From: Rufibacter tibetensis
GTDB taxonomy: Bacteria > Bacteroidota > Bacteroidia > Cytophagales > Hymenobacteraceae
Length of the DNA stretch: 64,000 bases
NCBI RefSeq assembly: GCF_001310085.1
Contig: NZ_CP012643.1
Location: 2,711,501 to 2,775,500, forward strand
Direction: 5' to 3'
In this document: positions 52,025 to 62,000 of the stretch, in pieces
Position numbering within the stretch: position 1 is the stretch's first letter
Layout: each line of letters begins with the position of its first letter
The notes under the pieces: model-generated
What the model was told of the DNA's origin: nothing
Databases searched by the model: none
What the model saw: the letters and a program-made list of their open reading frames with translations, nothing else
Position numbers and translations under genes: made by a program

Positions 52025-52372
52025 ATGAGATCTTTGTATGCTTTCTGTTTGCTTTGTTTAATTGCCTTTACTTCCTGTGAAGAGGAGCAAGTGTATAAGA
52101 CCTGTGTAGTGGAGAACCCTGTTCAAGAGCTAGAATGGCTGCGGGTGAAGGTTAGTGAATTGCAGAAGTCAGAGTACTGCCAGTTTGTGCAGACGGGAAA
52201 CTTCAAGGGGCGGACAGTCTTTGTGGTGGGAAACTGTGATCCGCTCATCAACTCCATCAATTCAGTGTATGACTGTGACGGCAACCTGCTTTGTTACGGA
52301 GGTGATGAAACCTGCCCTAATTTTCAACAGGAAGTGAAAGACGTGAAACTGGTTTGGACTAACGGGAAATAA
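52025..52372 (+). CDS. Small Cys-rich lipoprotein
   Basis: This 115-residue lipoprotein (lipobox FTSC, Cys 18) has five further Cys in the mature part, in CVVENPVQELEWL, YCQFVQTG, VGNCDPL, YDCDGNLLC and CPNF. They could form disulfides or bind metal. I recognise it as a type of short Bacteroidota lipoprotein with no established function. It is convergent with asd across a long shared terminator. Confidence 0.72.
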   Translation: MRSLYAFCLLCLIAFTSCEEEQVYKTCVVENPVQELEWLRVKVSELQKSEYCQFVQTGNFKGRTVFVVGNCDPLINSINSVYDCDGNLLCYGGDETCPNFQQEVKDVKLVWTNGK

Positions 52373-52374
52373 CG

Positions 52375-52436
52375 AACGCACCATAAACAAGAAAGGGCAC
52401 CTCTGTAGAGGTGCCCTTTCTTGTTTATGGTGCGTT
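52375..52436. terminator. Long perfect bidirectional terminator before asd
   Basis: Twenty-nine-base perfect arms (52375-52403 and 52408-52436) enclose a 4-base loop. It serves the lipoprotein gene on one strand and asd on the other. Confidence 0.9.
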
Positions 52437-52445
52437 TTAGAAAAA

Positions 52446-53435
52446 CTAAACCAATTTGTTTGCTACCAGGTACTCGGCAATTTGCACAGCGTTAGTGGCG
52501 GCTCCTTTTCTGAGGTTGTCAGCCACTACCCACATGTTCAGGGTTTTTTCCTGGGTTTCGTCTATTCTGATGCGGCCAACCAAAACCTCATCCTTCCCGT
52601 GGGCATCCATAGGCATAGGGTATTTCAGGTTGGCGGTGTCATCCACTACTATTACACCCGGGGTTTCCTGCAACAAACGGTATACTTCTTCTAAGGTGAA
52701 GTCATTTTCAAACTCCACGTTCAAAGACTCTGAGTGACCACCCATTACCGGAATACGAACCGTAGTGGCAGTAACTCTTATGTTATTGTCGCCCATGATC
52801 TTCTTGGTCTCGTTCACCATTTTCATCTCTTCCTTGGTGTAACCGTTGACTTCAAACACATCAATGTGCGGAATCACGTTCAGGTCAATGGGGTAGGCAT
52901 ATGCTTTTTCGCCTTCTTTGCCCGCACGCTCGTTCATTAACTGGTCAACCGCTTTCTTGCCGGTACCGGTTACCGACTGGTAGGTGCTTACCACAATGCG
53001 TTTCACCTTTAAAGCCTTGTGCAGATTGTTCAGCGCCACTACCATCTGGATGGTGGAGCAGTTAGGGTTAGCAATGATCTTATCTTCAGGGGTAAGTTCA
53101 GAGGCGTTGATTTCCGGAACTACCAGTTTCTTGGAAGGATCCATGCGCCAGGCTGAAGAATTATCTACTACCGTAGTACCGGCTTCGGCAAACTTAGGAG
53201 CCATCTCCTTGCTCACGCTTCCGCCCGCTGAGAAGATCGCGATCTCGGGTTTTCGGGCAATAGCCTCCTCCATCCCGATCACGGTGTATTCCTTGCCTTG
53301 GAAATTCATCTTCTGGCCCACTGATTTTTCAGAGGCTACTAACAGCAATTCGTCCACTGGGAAGTTACGCTCCGCCAGGACCTTCAGCATTTCGCCACCC
53401 ACTAGGCCGGTGGCGCCTACTACAGCTACTTTCAT
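52446..53435 (-). CDS. asd: Aspartate-semialdehyde dehydrogenase
   Basis: Asd reduces aspartyl phosphate to aspartate semialdehyde with NADPH, the branch point to lysine, diaminopimelate, threonine and methionine. The 329-residue length fits. It shows the NADP-binding MKVAVVGATGLVGGEML, the catalytic Cys 126 in NPNCSTIQ, and the active-site His in RIPVMGGHSESL. The start is the ATG at 53435. It sits alone, divergent from the lamin-tail protein gene. Confidence 0.97.
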   Translation of the reverse strand: MKVAVVGATGLVGGEMLKVLAERNFPVDELLLVASEKSVGQKMNFQGKEYTVIGMEEAIARKPEIAIFSAGGSVSKEMAPKFAEAGTTVVDNSSAWRMDPSKKLVVPEINASELTPEDKIIANPNCSTIQMVVALNNLHKALKVKRIVVSTYQSVTGTGKKAVDQLMNERAGKEGEKAYAYPIDLNVIPHIDVFEVNGYTKEEMKMVNETKKIMGDNNIRVTATTVRIPVMGGHSESLNVEFENDFTLEEVYRLLQETPGVIVVDDTANLKYPMPMDAHGKDEVLVGRIRIDETQEKTLNMWVVADNLRKGAATNAVQIAEYLVANKLV

Positions 53436-53514
53436 GTAAAGGTGTATAAATGGTTTTCAAGTATGGTTGCCGAAGAAGAACGGGTGGGTAGCTTTCTCCG
53501 GAACAACGGCTTGG

Positions 53515-53549
53515 TCTTTTCTACTTGTTTTCTGAAAATCAGGTAGAAA
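53515..53549. repeat. Palindrome between asd and the lamin-tail gene
   Basis: CTTTTCTACTTGTTTT pairs with AAAATCAGGTAGAAAG with one extra T. The tip reads TTTTCTGAAAA, like the other spacer palindromes. It lies between divergent genes, so it is not a terminator. Confidence 0.55.
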
Positions 53550-53609
53550 GCCCGTGGGCCGGTTGCAAAGTAAGCCAACTTTTCATGATAAATAAAGTAA
53601 AGGCTATTC

Positions 53610-56177
53610 ATGAGGCAATTCTTTCTTGCTTTTATTCTAACTATAGCTATATTACCGGCTCTGCAGGCGCAGATACAGGAGTCTTTCTCTGACGGAGACT
53701 TCACCCAACGCCCTGTATGGGCAGGAGATACCGATCATTTTAGGGTAAATACCATCGGGCAACTGCAAAGTAACGGGCCAACTGCCACAGGTTCCACCCT
53801 TCATTTAGCTACTACCAATACCCTGGCTACCAATACTCAATGGGAGTTTTATGCTCAGCTTGCTTTTGCCACCTCCTCTGGAAACTATGCGGAAGTGCAC
53901 CTGATCTCTGACCAACCAGATCTGAAAGGAGCCCTGCGGGGATACTTTGTTAGAATGGGCGGCACTGAAGATGACATAAGCCTTTACCGAAAAGATGGAG
54001 CCAGTGCCACGAAAATCATTGATGGGCCAGACAAAGCCCTAGTCTCCTCAGATACAAAACTGTGGATTAGGGTAACCCGCACCGCCACCCATGACTGGAC
54101 CCTTGAAGTTGACCTGACGGGCACCCGCCAAAAATACGAGGTGCTGGGACGGTCGCAGGATGCCCGGTACACCACCACAAGATACGCAGGCGTTTTGTTC
54201 CGGTATTCCCAAGCCAACGCCCAGCGCTTTTACTTTGATGATTTTACGGTAAAGCAAATAGGTGGCCTCAGTCTCCTTAATAGTGTGGCAACTAACGCCA
54301 GAACGGTAGAGTTGACCTTTTCTGCGCCAGTTTCACAAATAGAGGCTACAAACACCAGCTATTACAGAGTTAATGAAAGGCTGTTGCCTGCCAATGCGGA
54401 GTGGCAGGCAACTTCACCACAAAAGGTAAGACTCCAGTTTAATGAAGATTTAGAAACAGGACGCAATTACCTGGAGGTGCTACGCATGATTGATGCCGAA
54501 GGCAATGCCGCGCAAAATCTGACGATTACCTTTGCATATACCCCAACAGCTTTACCGGGAGATGTGAGGCTTACAGAGATTTATGCGGATGTCAACCCTC
54601 TGCAGGATTTACCTGCCGCCGAGTTTATTGAGATCTACAACCGAAGTAATAAAACCTTCAACTTAGCCGGGTGGAAGTACTCAGATGCCACGGCCTCCGC
54701 AGGTGTCTTCCCCGACTACTTGCTACGGCCCGGTGCGTACCTTATTATCTGTGCTGCCAGAGATACAATTCTTTATAAATCGTTTGGTCCGGTACTTGGG
54801 TTGGCTACATTTCCCTCCTTGAATGACAGCGGTGATGACGTAGAGCTTTTTGATGCAAATGGTCAGTTGATAGACCTTGTGCGCTACAGTAACAGCTGGT
54901 ACCGTGAAACTGCTAAAAAGGAAGGCGGCTGGAGTTTGGAGTTGCTGAACGTGAACAGTGCCTGTGTAGGGGGCTCGCAATGGAAAGCCTCGGAAAGCCC
55001 AATGGGAGGTACCCCCGGCAAAGTTAATTCCGTGCAGGTAGTGGATAAGGAAGCGCCCGTCCTGCAGCAAATTGCCGCCACCACTGCCACTACAATTCTG
55101 CTTCAGTTTAATGAGCCATTGGATAGTGCAGAGGCCTTGCAACTAAATCGCTATATCATTTCGCCAGGTATGGCTGTGCAACAGGTCAGGGTAGCGGGTT
55201 CTCTAACTGAAGTGGAATTGATTTTAACTACTCCTTTGCGGGAAAATGAGCGCTACGCAGTAACCGTGCAAGGTCTAAAGGATTGTAGCGGAAATGTCAC
55301 TCCTACGGTGCAAAAGACAGTTGTGATGCCTGCTGCTCCTAAGCAAGGGGAGGTGGTCATCAATGAGATTCTGTTTAACCCCCGAACAGGCGGCGTAGAC
55401 TTTGTGGAAGTGGTAAACAGATCTTCCAATCACTTAAACCTGCAAAACTGGAAACTTGCTAATCGGTCAGCGGGTGCCGTGGCCAATTCACGCAATGTAA
55501 GCGCCCAAAGTCTGGTGCTGGCGCCCGGCGGCTACCTGGTGTTTACTTCTGATCCTGAAATTTTACTGCGCGAATATCCATCTGGGCATCCTGAAAGGTT
55601 TGTCCAGATGGGTTCTATGCCTTCTTTCCCGGATGAGGCCGGAAACGTGGTGCTGCTTTTGCCCAACCAGGAGATTATGGATGAAGTGGCGTACCAAAGC
55701 AAGCAGCACTTCAAACTTATCTCTGATGCAGAAGGGGTTTCTCTGGAGCGCATTACCTTGGCCGGTCCTTCAGCTCCGGAGAATTTTCATTCCGCCGCTA
55801 CTACTGTCAAAGCAACCCCCGGCTACGAGAACTCCCAGTCTCAGGAAATAGTAGCTTCAGCCAGGAAACTGAGCATGCACCCCAAAACCATTACCCCAGA
55901 CGGCGACGGCGTAGATGATGCCCTTTTATTACGGTTCCGGATGGCGCAGCCCGGGTATGTGGCCCACGTGACCATTTATGACACACACGGGAGACCTATC
56001 AGAAAACTATCTAACAATACGCTATTGGGCGCTGAAAATGTGCTGCAGTGGGATGGCTTAACAGATGCCGGTACTAAGGCAGCCATAGGGTACTATATAG
56101 TGCTGGTAGAGCTGTTTAACCTGCAGGGGCAGAAAGAAGTATTGAAAGAAACAGCGGTAGTGGGTGGCCGTTTTTAA
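53610..56177 (+). CDS. Secreted lamin-tail-domain protein
   Basis: This 855-residue exported protein has a signal peptide ending near ALQAQ. Its N-terminal domain (about 25-215) is beta-jelly-roll-like. Ig-like strands (about 220-315) follow, then two lamin tail domains (about 317-430, AEFIEIYNRSNKTFNLAGWKY, and about 580-730, FVEVVNRSSNHLNLQNWKL) separated by another Ig-like domain. The C-terminus (about 755-855) carries TPDGDGVDD and ends GYYIVLVELFNLQGQKEVLKE, similar to type B/FlgD-like gliding C-termini. It is a probable T9SS substrate, though the sorting tail is not the clear type A kind. The function is unknown. Confidence 0.83.
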   Translation: MRQFFLAFILTIAILPALQAQIQESFSDGDFTQRPVWAGDTDHFRVNTIGQLQSNGPTATGSTLHLATTNTLATNTQWEFYAQLAFATSSGNYAEVHLISDQPDLKGALRGYFVRMGGTEDDISLYRKDGASATKIIDGPDKALVSSDTKLWIRVTRTATHDWTLEVDLTGTRQKYEVLGRSQDARYTTTRYAGVLFRYSQANAQRFYFDDFTVKQIGGLSLLNSVATNARTVELTFSAPVSQIEATNTSYYRVNERLLPANAEWQATSPQKVRLQFNEDLETGRNYLEVLRMIDAEGNAAQNLTITFAYTPTALPGDVRLTEIYADVNPLQDLPAAEFIEIYNRSNKTFNLAGWKYSDATASAGVFPDYLLRPGAYLIICAARDTILYKSFGPVLGLATFPSLNDSGDDVELFDANGQLIDLVRYSNSWYRETAKKEGGWSLELLNVNSACVGGSQWKASESPMGGTPGKVNSVQVVDKEAPVLQQIAATTATTILLQFNEPLDSAEALQLNRYIISPGMAVQQVRVAGSLTEVELILTTPLRENERYAVTVQGLKDCSGNVTPTVQKTVVMPAAPKQGEVVINEILFNPRTGGVDFVEVVNRSSNHLNLQNWKLANRSAGAVANSRNVSAQSLVLAPGGYLVFTSDPEILLREYPSGHPERFVQMGSMPSFPDEAGNVVLLLPNQEIMDEVAYQSKQHFKLISDAEGVSLERITLAGPSAPENFHSAATTVKATPGYENSQSQEIVASARKLSMHPKTITPDGDGVDDALLLRFRMAQPGYVAHVTIYDTHGRPIRKLSNNTLLGAENVLQWDGLTDAGTKAAIGYYIVLVELFNLQGQKEVLKETAVVGGRF

Positions 56178-56224
56178 CCTGATTTTGAGAAAGTGCCTCT
56201 AAAATGAAACTTCGGTCAAGACGC

Positions 56225-56257
56225 TTTTGGTTAGCCCGCACATTTTCAGAATATTTG
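56225..56257 (+). promoter_or_regulatory. Probable promoter of the TauE/SafE gene
   Basis: TTTTG at 56225-56229 and AATATTTG at 56250-56257 are 20 bases apart, a near match to TTG-N19-21-TAnnTTTG (first -7 base differs). The start codon is 40 bases downstream. Confidence 0.45.
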
Positions 56258-56297
56258 CGGTTTCATTAGCCTGTTTTACGGGCGTAATAGTTTCGTT

Positions 56298-57053
56298 TTG
56301 GATATTCTGTACCTCTGCCTTTTCGCGTTTCTGGCAGGTTTGATTGATTCTGTGGTAGGAGGTGGAGGGCTTATCCAGTTACCGGCGCTTTTTGTGTTTC
56401 TGCCCCATGTGCCGGTGCCCACCGTGTTCGGAACCGGGAAGCTTTCCAGTATTGCAGGTACCTCCGTTTCTATGTGGCGCTACGCCCGAAATGTAGAAAT
56501 CAACTGGCGCGCCTTGTTGCCTGCCGCTATCACCGCCTTTGTCTTTTCCTTTCTGGGTGCCCGAGCTCTCAGTCACTTTGATGCCGAACTGCTGCGGCCT
56601 ATCATTCTGGTGCTTCTTATCTCAGTGGCAGTGTATACCTTCTTCCGGAAAGACTTTGGGGCTATTCATGCTCCTAAGCTGGCGCAAGCCAAAGAGGTAT
56701 GGTACGGAGTAGGAGTGGGGCTGGTCATCGGGTTTTACGATGGATTTTTTGGACCTGGCACCGGCTCGTTTCTCATGTTCATCTTTGTGGGAATCTTCGG
56801 GTTTAACTTCCTGGCCGCTTCCGCTTCGGCGAAGGTGGTGAATGTGGCTACCAATCTTTCGGCATTGCTGTATTTTGGGTATAAAGGCTACATTCTGTAC
56901 CACATAGGTATTCCTATGGCAATTAGTAGTGTTATAGGTTCTATGGTGGGGACCCGAATTGCGCTGGCGAAAGGCTCCGGTTTTGTGCGGAAGCTTTTCC
57001 TTGTAGTAGTATCTGGTATCATTCTCAAATTTGCTTATGACACCTTTAAGTAG
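56298..57053 (+). CDS. TauE/SafE sulfite exporter family permease
   Basis: This 251-residue membrane protein has about seven helices and the TSUP-family opening FLAGLIDSVVGGGGLIQLPALF and the internal repeat GFYDGFFGPGTGSFLMF. Family members move sulfite, sulfoacetate, or related organosulfur anions, but the substrate cannot be told here. The start is a TTG at 56298, since no ATG or GTG precedes the first conserved helix in frame. It is a single-gene unit. Confidence 0.88.
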   Translation: MDILYLCLFAFLAGLIDSVVGGGGLIQLPALFVFLPHVPVPTVFGTGKLSSIAGTSVSMWRYARNVEINWRALLPAAITAFVFSFLGARALSHFDAELLRPIILVLLISVAVYTFFRKDFGAIHAPKLAQAKEVWYGVGVGLVIGFYDGFFGPGTGSFLMFIFVGIFGFNFLAASASAKVVNVATNLSALLYFGYKGYILYHIGIPMAISSVIGSMVGTRIALAKGSGFVRKLFLVVVSGIILKFAYDTFK

Positions 57054-57059
57054 GCATTT

Positions 57060-57095
57060 GTTTTATGGCTTGTTTCAAGAAAATTAAGCCTAAAC
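57060..57095. repeat. Palindrome after the TauE/SafE gene
   Basis: GTTTTATGGCTTGTTTC at 57060-57076 pairs imperfectly with GAAAATTAAGCCTAAAC at 57079-57095. The outer arms are A/T-rich with GC inside, matching other spacer palindromes. It could end the transcript. Confidence 0.5.
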
Positions 57096-57194
57096 AGTTT
57101 GTTGTCCTTTGAAAGTCTGACCATCTGTTTGTCTTTCAATAATGAATACAGAAGATTGCTAGTTGTATACCTTTAACTTATTACCACTTTTTGT

Positions 57195-58268
57195 ATGAAG
57201 AACCCGTTCCTTAAACTTTCCTTGGTGGCTTTGCCGGTTCTTGGGATTTTGTTGGCCTCTCCTGCGGCAAAGGCGCAGGAACCTATTGGCGAAGTTATCA
57301 AGGCTGGTCAGAGAGATGCAAGCATTTTGATCAAGGCATACGCCGAACCAGGAGGTAGAGCTATGGGCCATGCCCTCAATGGAGGGTGGTTTAATTCCGG
57401 GAAGGCTATGGAGTTGGGGAAATTTGATGTTCGGGTTTTTGTGACAGCCGTTTTCACGCCCGAAGACCAGACTACCTTTGATGTTTCTAAACTAAATTTA
57501 GAGCGGATGAAGCTTTCTGCAGGAGAGTCTCCTATTGCGCCAACTCTTTTTGGAGATAATGAGGAAGGCCCTCAGTTAGAAGTGCAGTCCAATTCACCAG
57601 GGGAGAGAGTGATTTTCAGAACTCCGGCGGGGATAGGGTACCGCAATGTGCCCATTCCTATGGCACAAGTAAGTTTTGGTCTGATTAAAGACACAGAAGT
57701 AGCGGTGCGGTTTGTTCCAAAGACTACCTATGAAGAATACTCTGCAAAGCTGTGGGGAGTAGGGGTGAAGCACGGGATAAAGCAGTATATTCCTGTCCTG
57801 AGCGCCATTCCAGATTTTGACATTGCCGTCTTTGGTGGGTTTACCTCTTTTGAAACTGCCGCCGATTTAGAAATAAATCCAGACCCGGTTGCGGCTAGAA
57901 GTCCGTCGCAACAACAGCCGGGGTACTATGACAACCAACAACTGGTTTTTACCACTAAAGCTTGGACTACCAGTTTAGTTGCTGCTAAAACGGTAGGGGT
58001 GTTGGGTGTTTATGGCGGTGTTAAATACAGCCATGTTATAAGCGACATCAATGTGAATGGCCGCTATCCTATCACCGCTTTCAAGATTACGCCTCCTAAC
58101 CGGTACATTGTGGATACCACAGACCCTGTGGCCGTAAACATAGGTGATAGCCAATTGGGTTTAACTGGCGGGTTGCGCCTGAAGTTGTCTATCTTCTCCA
58201 TCTATGCCGAGGGCACATGGGCAAAATATCCATCTGCTACTGCTGGTATTGGGTTGGGGTTGTATTAA
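57195..58268 (+). CDS. DUF6588 family exported protein
   Basis: This 357-residue exported protein (signal peptide ending near AKAQ, residue 28) matches the DUF6588 pattern of Bacteroidota: VIKAGQRDASILIKAYAEPGGRAMGHALNGGWFNSGKAM, FRTPAGIGYRNVPIPMAQVSFGL and a C-terminal VGDSQLGLTGGLRLKLSIFSIYAEG-like strand. Strand-rich composition with an aromatic end suggests a small outer-membrane barrel, but the function is unknown. It is closed by a strong terminator. Confidence 0.8.
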   Translation: MKNPFLKLSLVALPVLGILLASPAAKAQEPIGEVIKAGQRDASILIKAYAEPGGRAMGHALNGGWFNSGKAMELGKFDVRVFVTAVFTPEDQTTFDVSKLNLERMKLSAGESPIAPTLFGDNEEGPQLEVQSNSPGERVIFRTPAGIGYRNVPIPMAQVSFGLIKDTEVAVRFVPKTTYEEYSAKLWGVGVKHGIKQYIPVLSAIPDFDIAVFGGFTSFETAADLEINPDPVAARSPSQQQPGYYDNQQLVFTTKAWTTSLVAAKTVGVLGVYGGVKYSHVISDINVNGRYPITAFKITPPNRYIVDTTDPVAVNIGDSQLGLTGGLRLKLSIFSIYAEGTWAKYPSATAGIGLGLY

Positions 58269-58285
58269 GCTCTTTTGCCTTATAG

Positions 58286-58321
58286 AAAAGCCTCTGCTGG
58301 GAAACTAGCAGAGGCTTTTTG
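58286..58321 (+). terminator. Terminator of the DUF6588 gene
   Basis: AAAAGCCTCTGCT pairs with AGCAGAGGCTTTT around an 8-base loop and ends in a T run. Confidence 0.88.
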
Positions 58322-58329
58322 TTTACTTC

Positions 58330-59020
58330 GTATGTCTGCAATGCCTTGATGGAAGTGTGACCTTGCTCTCCTTGGTACATTATTTTCTTTGCACATTAAG
58401 TATGTAGAAGTTTGATGGGCTCTCTTATTCTATCAAGGTATTTGGGAGAATAAGCCAAAGTTCAACCGTTTAATATATACTGTTTATTGATATTATGTTA
58501 TTATAGTACGATAAAAAGCATTGTTTTATGTTAAATTTTAAAAGACTTTCTATATGTAAAAGAGTTTAAATAACAAGAGTAAGATGAATAAATTTTGCTA
58601 ATCAATTGAATTTATAATGATGATAATAGGGAAAATTGAAGAGAGGTTTTATTCGGATTTAGCTTGCACTTATTAAAAAAAATAGAAAATTCTTTACGAT
58701 ATTCTGAACTAGGAATTTAACCTAACAAGCAAAGTAAATGCATTTAACATATGATTAATGTAGGTTTTGCCTAGTGAAAATACAAAATTAGTAAATTTTT
58801 AGATAGAAGCCGCTTAGGATATTCAAATGAATTCCAAATGGATTTAAGGTTTTAAATTTATTATGTTAATAAGCTTAACTGTTTATATGTGTAAAAATGA
58901 CAGGTTTAACCATTTTTATTTTTAATTAAAAGGAAAAGTTTTGTTAAGAATTTGTTAATACGTCTAATAGGTTTAATTTTGATTATCTAATAATACTTTT
59001 TTTAACAAACCAAAAACAAC
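58330..59020. other. AT-rich upstream region of the second susCD pair
   Basis: About 690 bases of very AT-rich sequence with no open frame of note. The promoter (58951-58981) lies at its right end. The long leader region before it may bind an unknown regulator. I see no sigma-factor or hybrid-sensor gene nearby. Confidence 0.45.
58951..58981 (+). promoter_or_regulatory. Consensus promoter of the second susCD operon
   Basis: TTTG at 58951-58954 and TAATTTTG at 58974-58981 are exactly 19 bases apart and match both boxes of the Bacteroidota sigma-A consensus. The ATG follows 39 bases after the -7 box. Confidence 0.75.
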
Positions 59021-62000
59021 ATGAAGAAAGCTTTACTTTTCAGTTTTGTTTTGTTTCTAACGCTAATGACACAAGCGTGGGCTCAAAACAGAACTGTAAC
59101 AGGACGAGTGACTGACGCACAAACGGGAGAGGGAATGCCTGGCGTGACAGTTCAACTCAAAGGCAGCACTACAGCATCACCTACCGATGTTAATGGCGCC
59201 TATTCTATCAGTGTGCCTAATACGGGCGGAACTTTAGTGTTCTCTTTCATTGGTTTTACAAACCAAGAAGTTGCCATAGGAAATCAATCTACAGTAAATG
59301 TGCGGCTATCCACTGATGCAGAAACTCTGCAAGAGGTAGTTGTGACTGGTTACTCAACTTCTACACAACAGGCTTTTACTGGATCTGCAAAAGTTGTAAG
59401 TGGCGCAAACTTAGAGAGAAAAAATGTTGCAAACGTCTCGCAAGCATTAGCAGGTGAAGTGGCAGGTGTTAGAGTAATTAACACAAGCGGGCAACCGGGT
59501 ACAGTAGCTACAATTCGGATTCGTGGTTTAGGTTCAGTAAACGGAAGTAGAGATCCATTATATGTAGTTGACGGTGTTCCCTTTTTAGGAAGCATCAACT
59601 CAATCAATCCATCAGATATTGAGTCTACCACTGTTTTGAAGGATGCAGCAGCCACAGCCATCTATGGTTCAAGAGGTGCCAATGGCGTTGTGGTTATTAC
59701 TACCAGAAGTGGCAGAGGTAAAAAGTCGTTTATTGAAGCTGATGCCAATTTTGGGACTAACATGCAGCTATTGCCTCGTTATGAGACAATTAAGTCTCCT
59801 GAGCAGTACATAGCATTGGGTTGGGAAGGACTTTATAACTACCCTAACACTGGTACTGCCGCTGATCGTATTACCTATGCAAATACAAATCTATTCTCCA
59901 ATAGTGGTGTTAGAACAGGTTATAACTTATGGAATGCTGCAAACGGTGCCGAGTTGATTGATCCTGCCACTAAGATGGTAAGAGAAGGTGTGACTAGAAA
60001 ATATGACCCAGAGAACTGGGAAGATTATGCCTTCCAGAACGCTGCTCGTAGAGAGTACAACGTTAAACTGGGTGGTTCCTCTGGAAGGACAAGCTACTTT
60101 ACCTCCTTTGGGTATTTAGATGATCAAGGTTACTCTATTGCGTCTGATTATGAGCGTTTAACAGCCCGCTTGAATCTAAGACAAGAAGTAACGCAGTGGT
60201 TAACAGGTGGTATTAATTTTAACTATGCTAAATCTGAAACAAATGAAGGTGGTCAAACTTCAGACTCAGGGAGTATCTTCTGGTTTGTAGATAACATTCC
60301 TTCTATTTATCCTTTGTTTAAAAGAGATGCTGCTGGCGGATTAATTCCTGATCCTTTCTTTGAGGGGTCTAACGTATATGATTATGGTGCTGAAGGAAAT
60401 TTTGCTAGAGGTTTTGGAGGGTTGACAAATTCGATTGCAGACGCTACTTATAATACAAGAAGGCATAATCGTGATGAGATTAACGGTAATGCTAACTTGG
60501 ATTTCAACATTATAGAAGGTTTAACCTTTGAGAATAGAGTAGGGGTGCAGTATTACCACAACAAATATGGCTTCTTAAATAACAAGTTCTACGGGTCTGC
60601 TGCCGGACAACAAGGTTCTTTGGGTTTGACAAGAACAGAACGCTTTTCTTACAACTTGTTAAATTTATTGCGCTACTCTAAGTCTTTTGGGCAACACGGA
60701 ATAGAAGCTTTGGCAGCCCATGAAGCAACAGATTATGAGCAAAACATATTTTCAGCTTCTGGTTATAGATTAGTAGATCCGAATATTCTAGAATTAAGTA
60801 ATGCGGTTGTTAAAAACCCAACTCAGAACTCTTATACAACTAGATACACTTTGGAAAGCTATTTCGGGCAAGTGAATTACGACTTTGCCAAGAAGTATTT
60901 TTTATCTGCAACAATTAGAAGAGATGGCTCTTCAAGATTTGTCAATGAAAAGTGGGGAACATTTGGTTCCTTAGGAGCTGCTTGGCTTGTTTCAGGAGAA
61001 GACTTTATGAGCAGTTTAGGGTTCATAAGTAATTTGAAACTAAAAGCAAGCTATGGTTTAATTGGAGACCAAGCAGGTGTTGGGGTTTATTCAGGATATG
61101 ACTTATATAATGTTGACAATGTGAACAACCAACCTGGTTTTTCATTTGCCACAAAAGGAAACCCTGATTTAACCTGGGAAACTTCCAGAATGTTCCAGAC
61201 AGGGGTTGAGTTTGAACTTGGGAAATATGTAGAAGCATCTTTGGACTATTATATCAAAAATACTGAGAATTTGATCTTTGATATAAGAACTGCTCCATCT
61301 CTGGGATACGCTATCCTAACATCAAATGCAGGAAAACTTCAAAACAAAGGATTTGAATTTGATGTAACCGGGCATGTTTTGCAAACAAAGGATTTCCGTT
61401 TAGACCTAAGTGTTAATGGTGAAATCTTTACAAACAAAATAACCGAAATGCCACTAGATCCTTCAACAGGTGCGCCTAAGGTGATAGATGTACAAGGGAA
61501 CTACGGTTGGTCAGAAGGCCATTCAATCTTTGATTTCTATATGCGCGAGTGGGCAGGGGTAGATCCTCTGGATGGCAGAGGCAGGTGGACTGTTCATTAT
61601 GTTGATGCAAATGGAAATGGTTCATTTAACCCTGGCGAGCAGGTTTCTAGCTTAACAGATTACTTGGCTAAAAATCCAGACCAAGCAGGCAATATATTAG
61701 TTGGAACTACTAAAGTTTACTCAGAAGCAACACAGAAGTACGTTGGAAAGTCTCCTATTCCTGATGTTAGAGGTGGTTTTAATTTATCAGCAGGTTATAA
61801 AGGCTTTGACCTAAGTGCACAAATGCTATATAGCTTTGGTGGCTATGCTTATGATGCAGCGTACGCAGGCCTAATGCACAGTGGTGTTGTAGGTAGCAAC
61901 AACTGGCATGTTGATATTCTTAACAGATGGCAAAGTGCTGAAAATCCTGGTAATGGAAATGTACCCCGTCTTTCCAATGCGAGAGATGCAAACGTGACCT

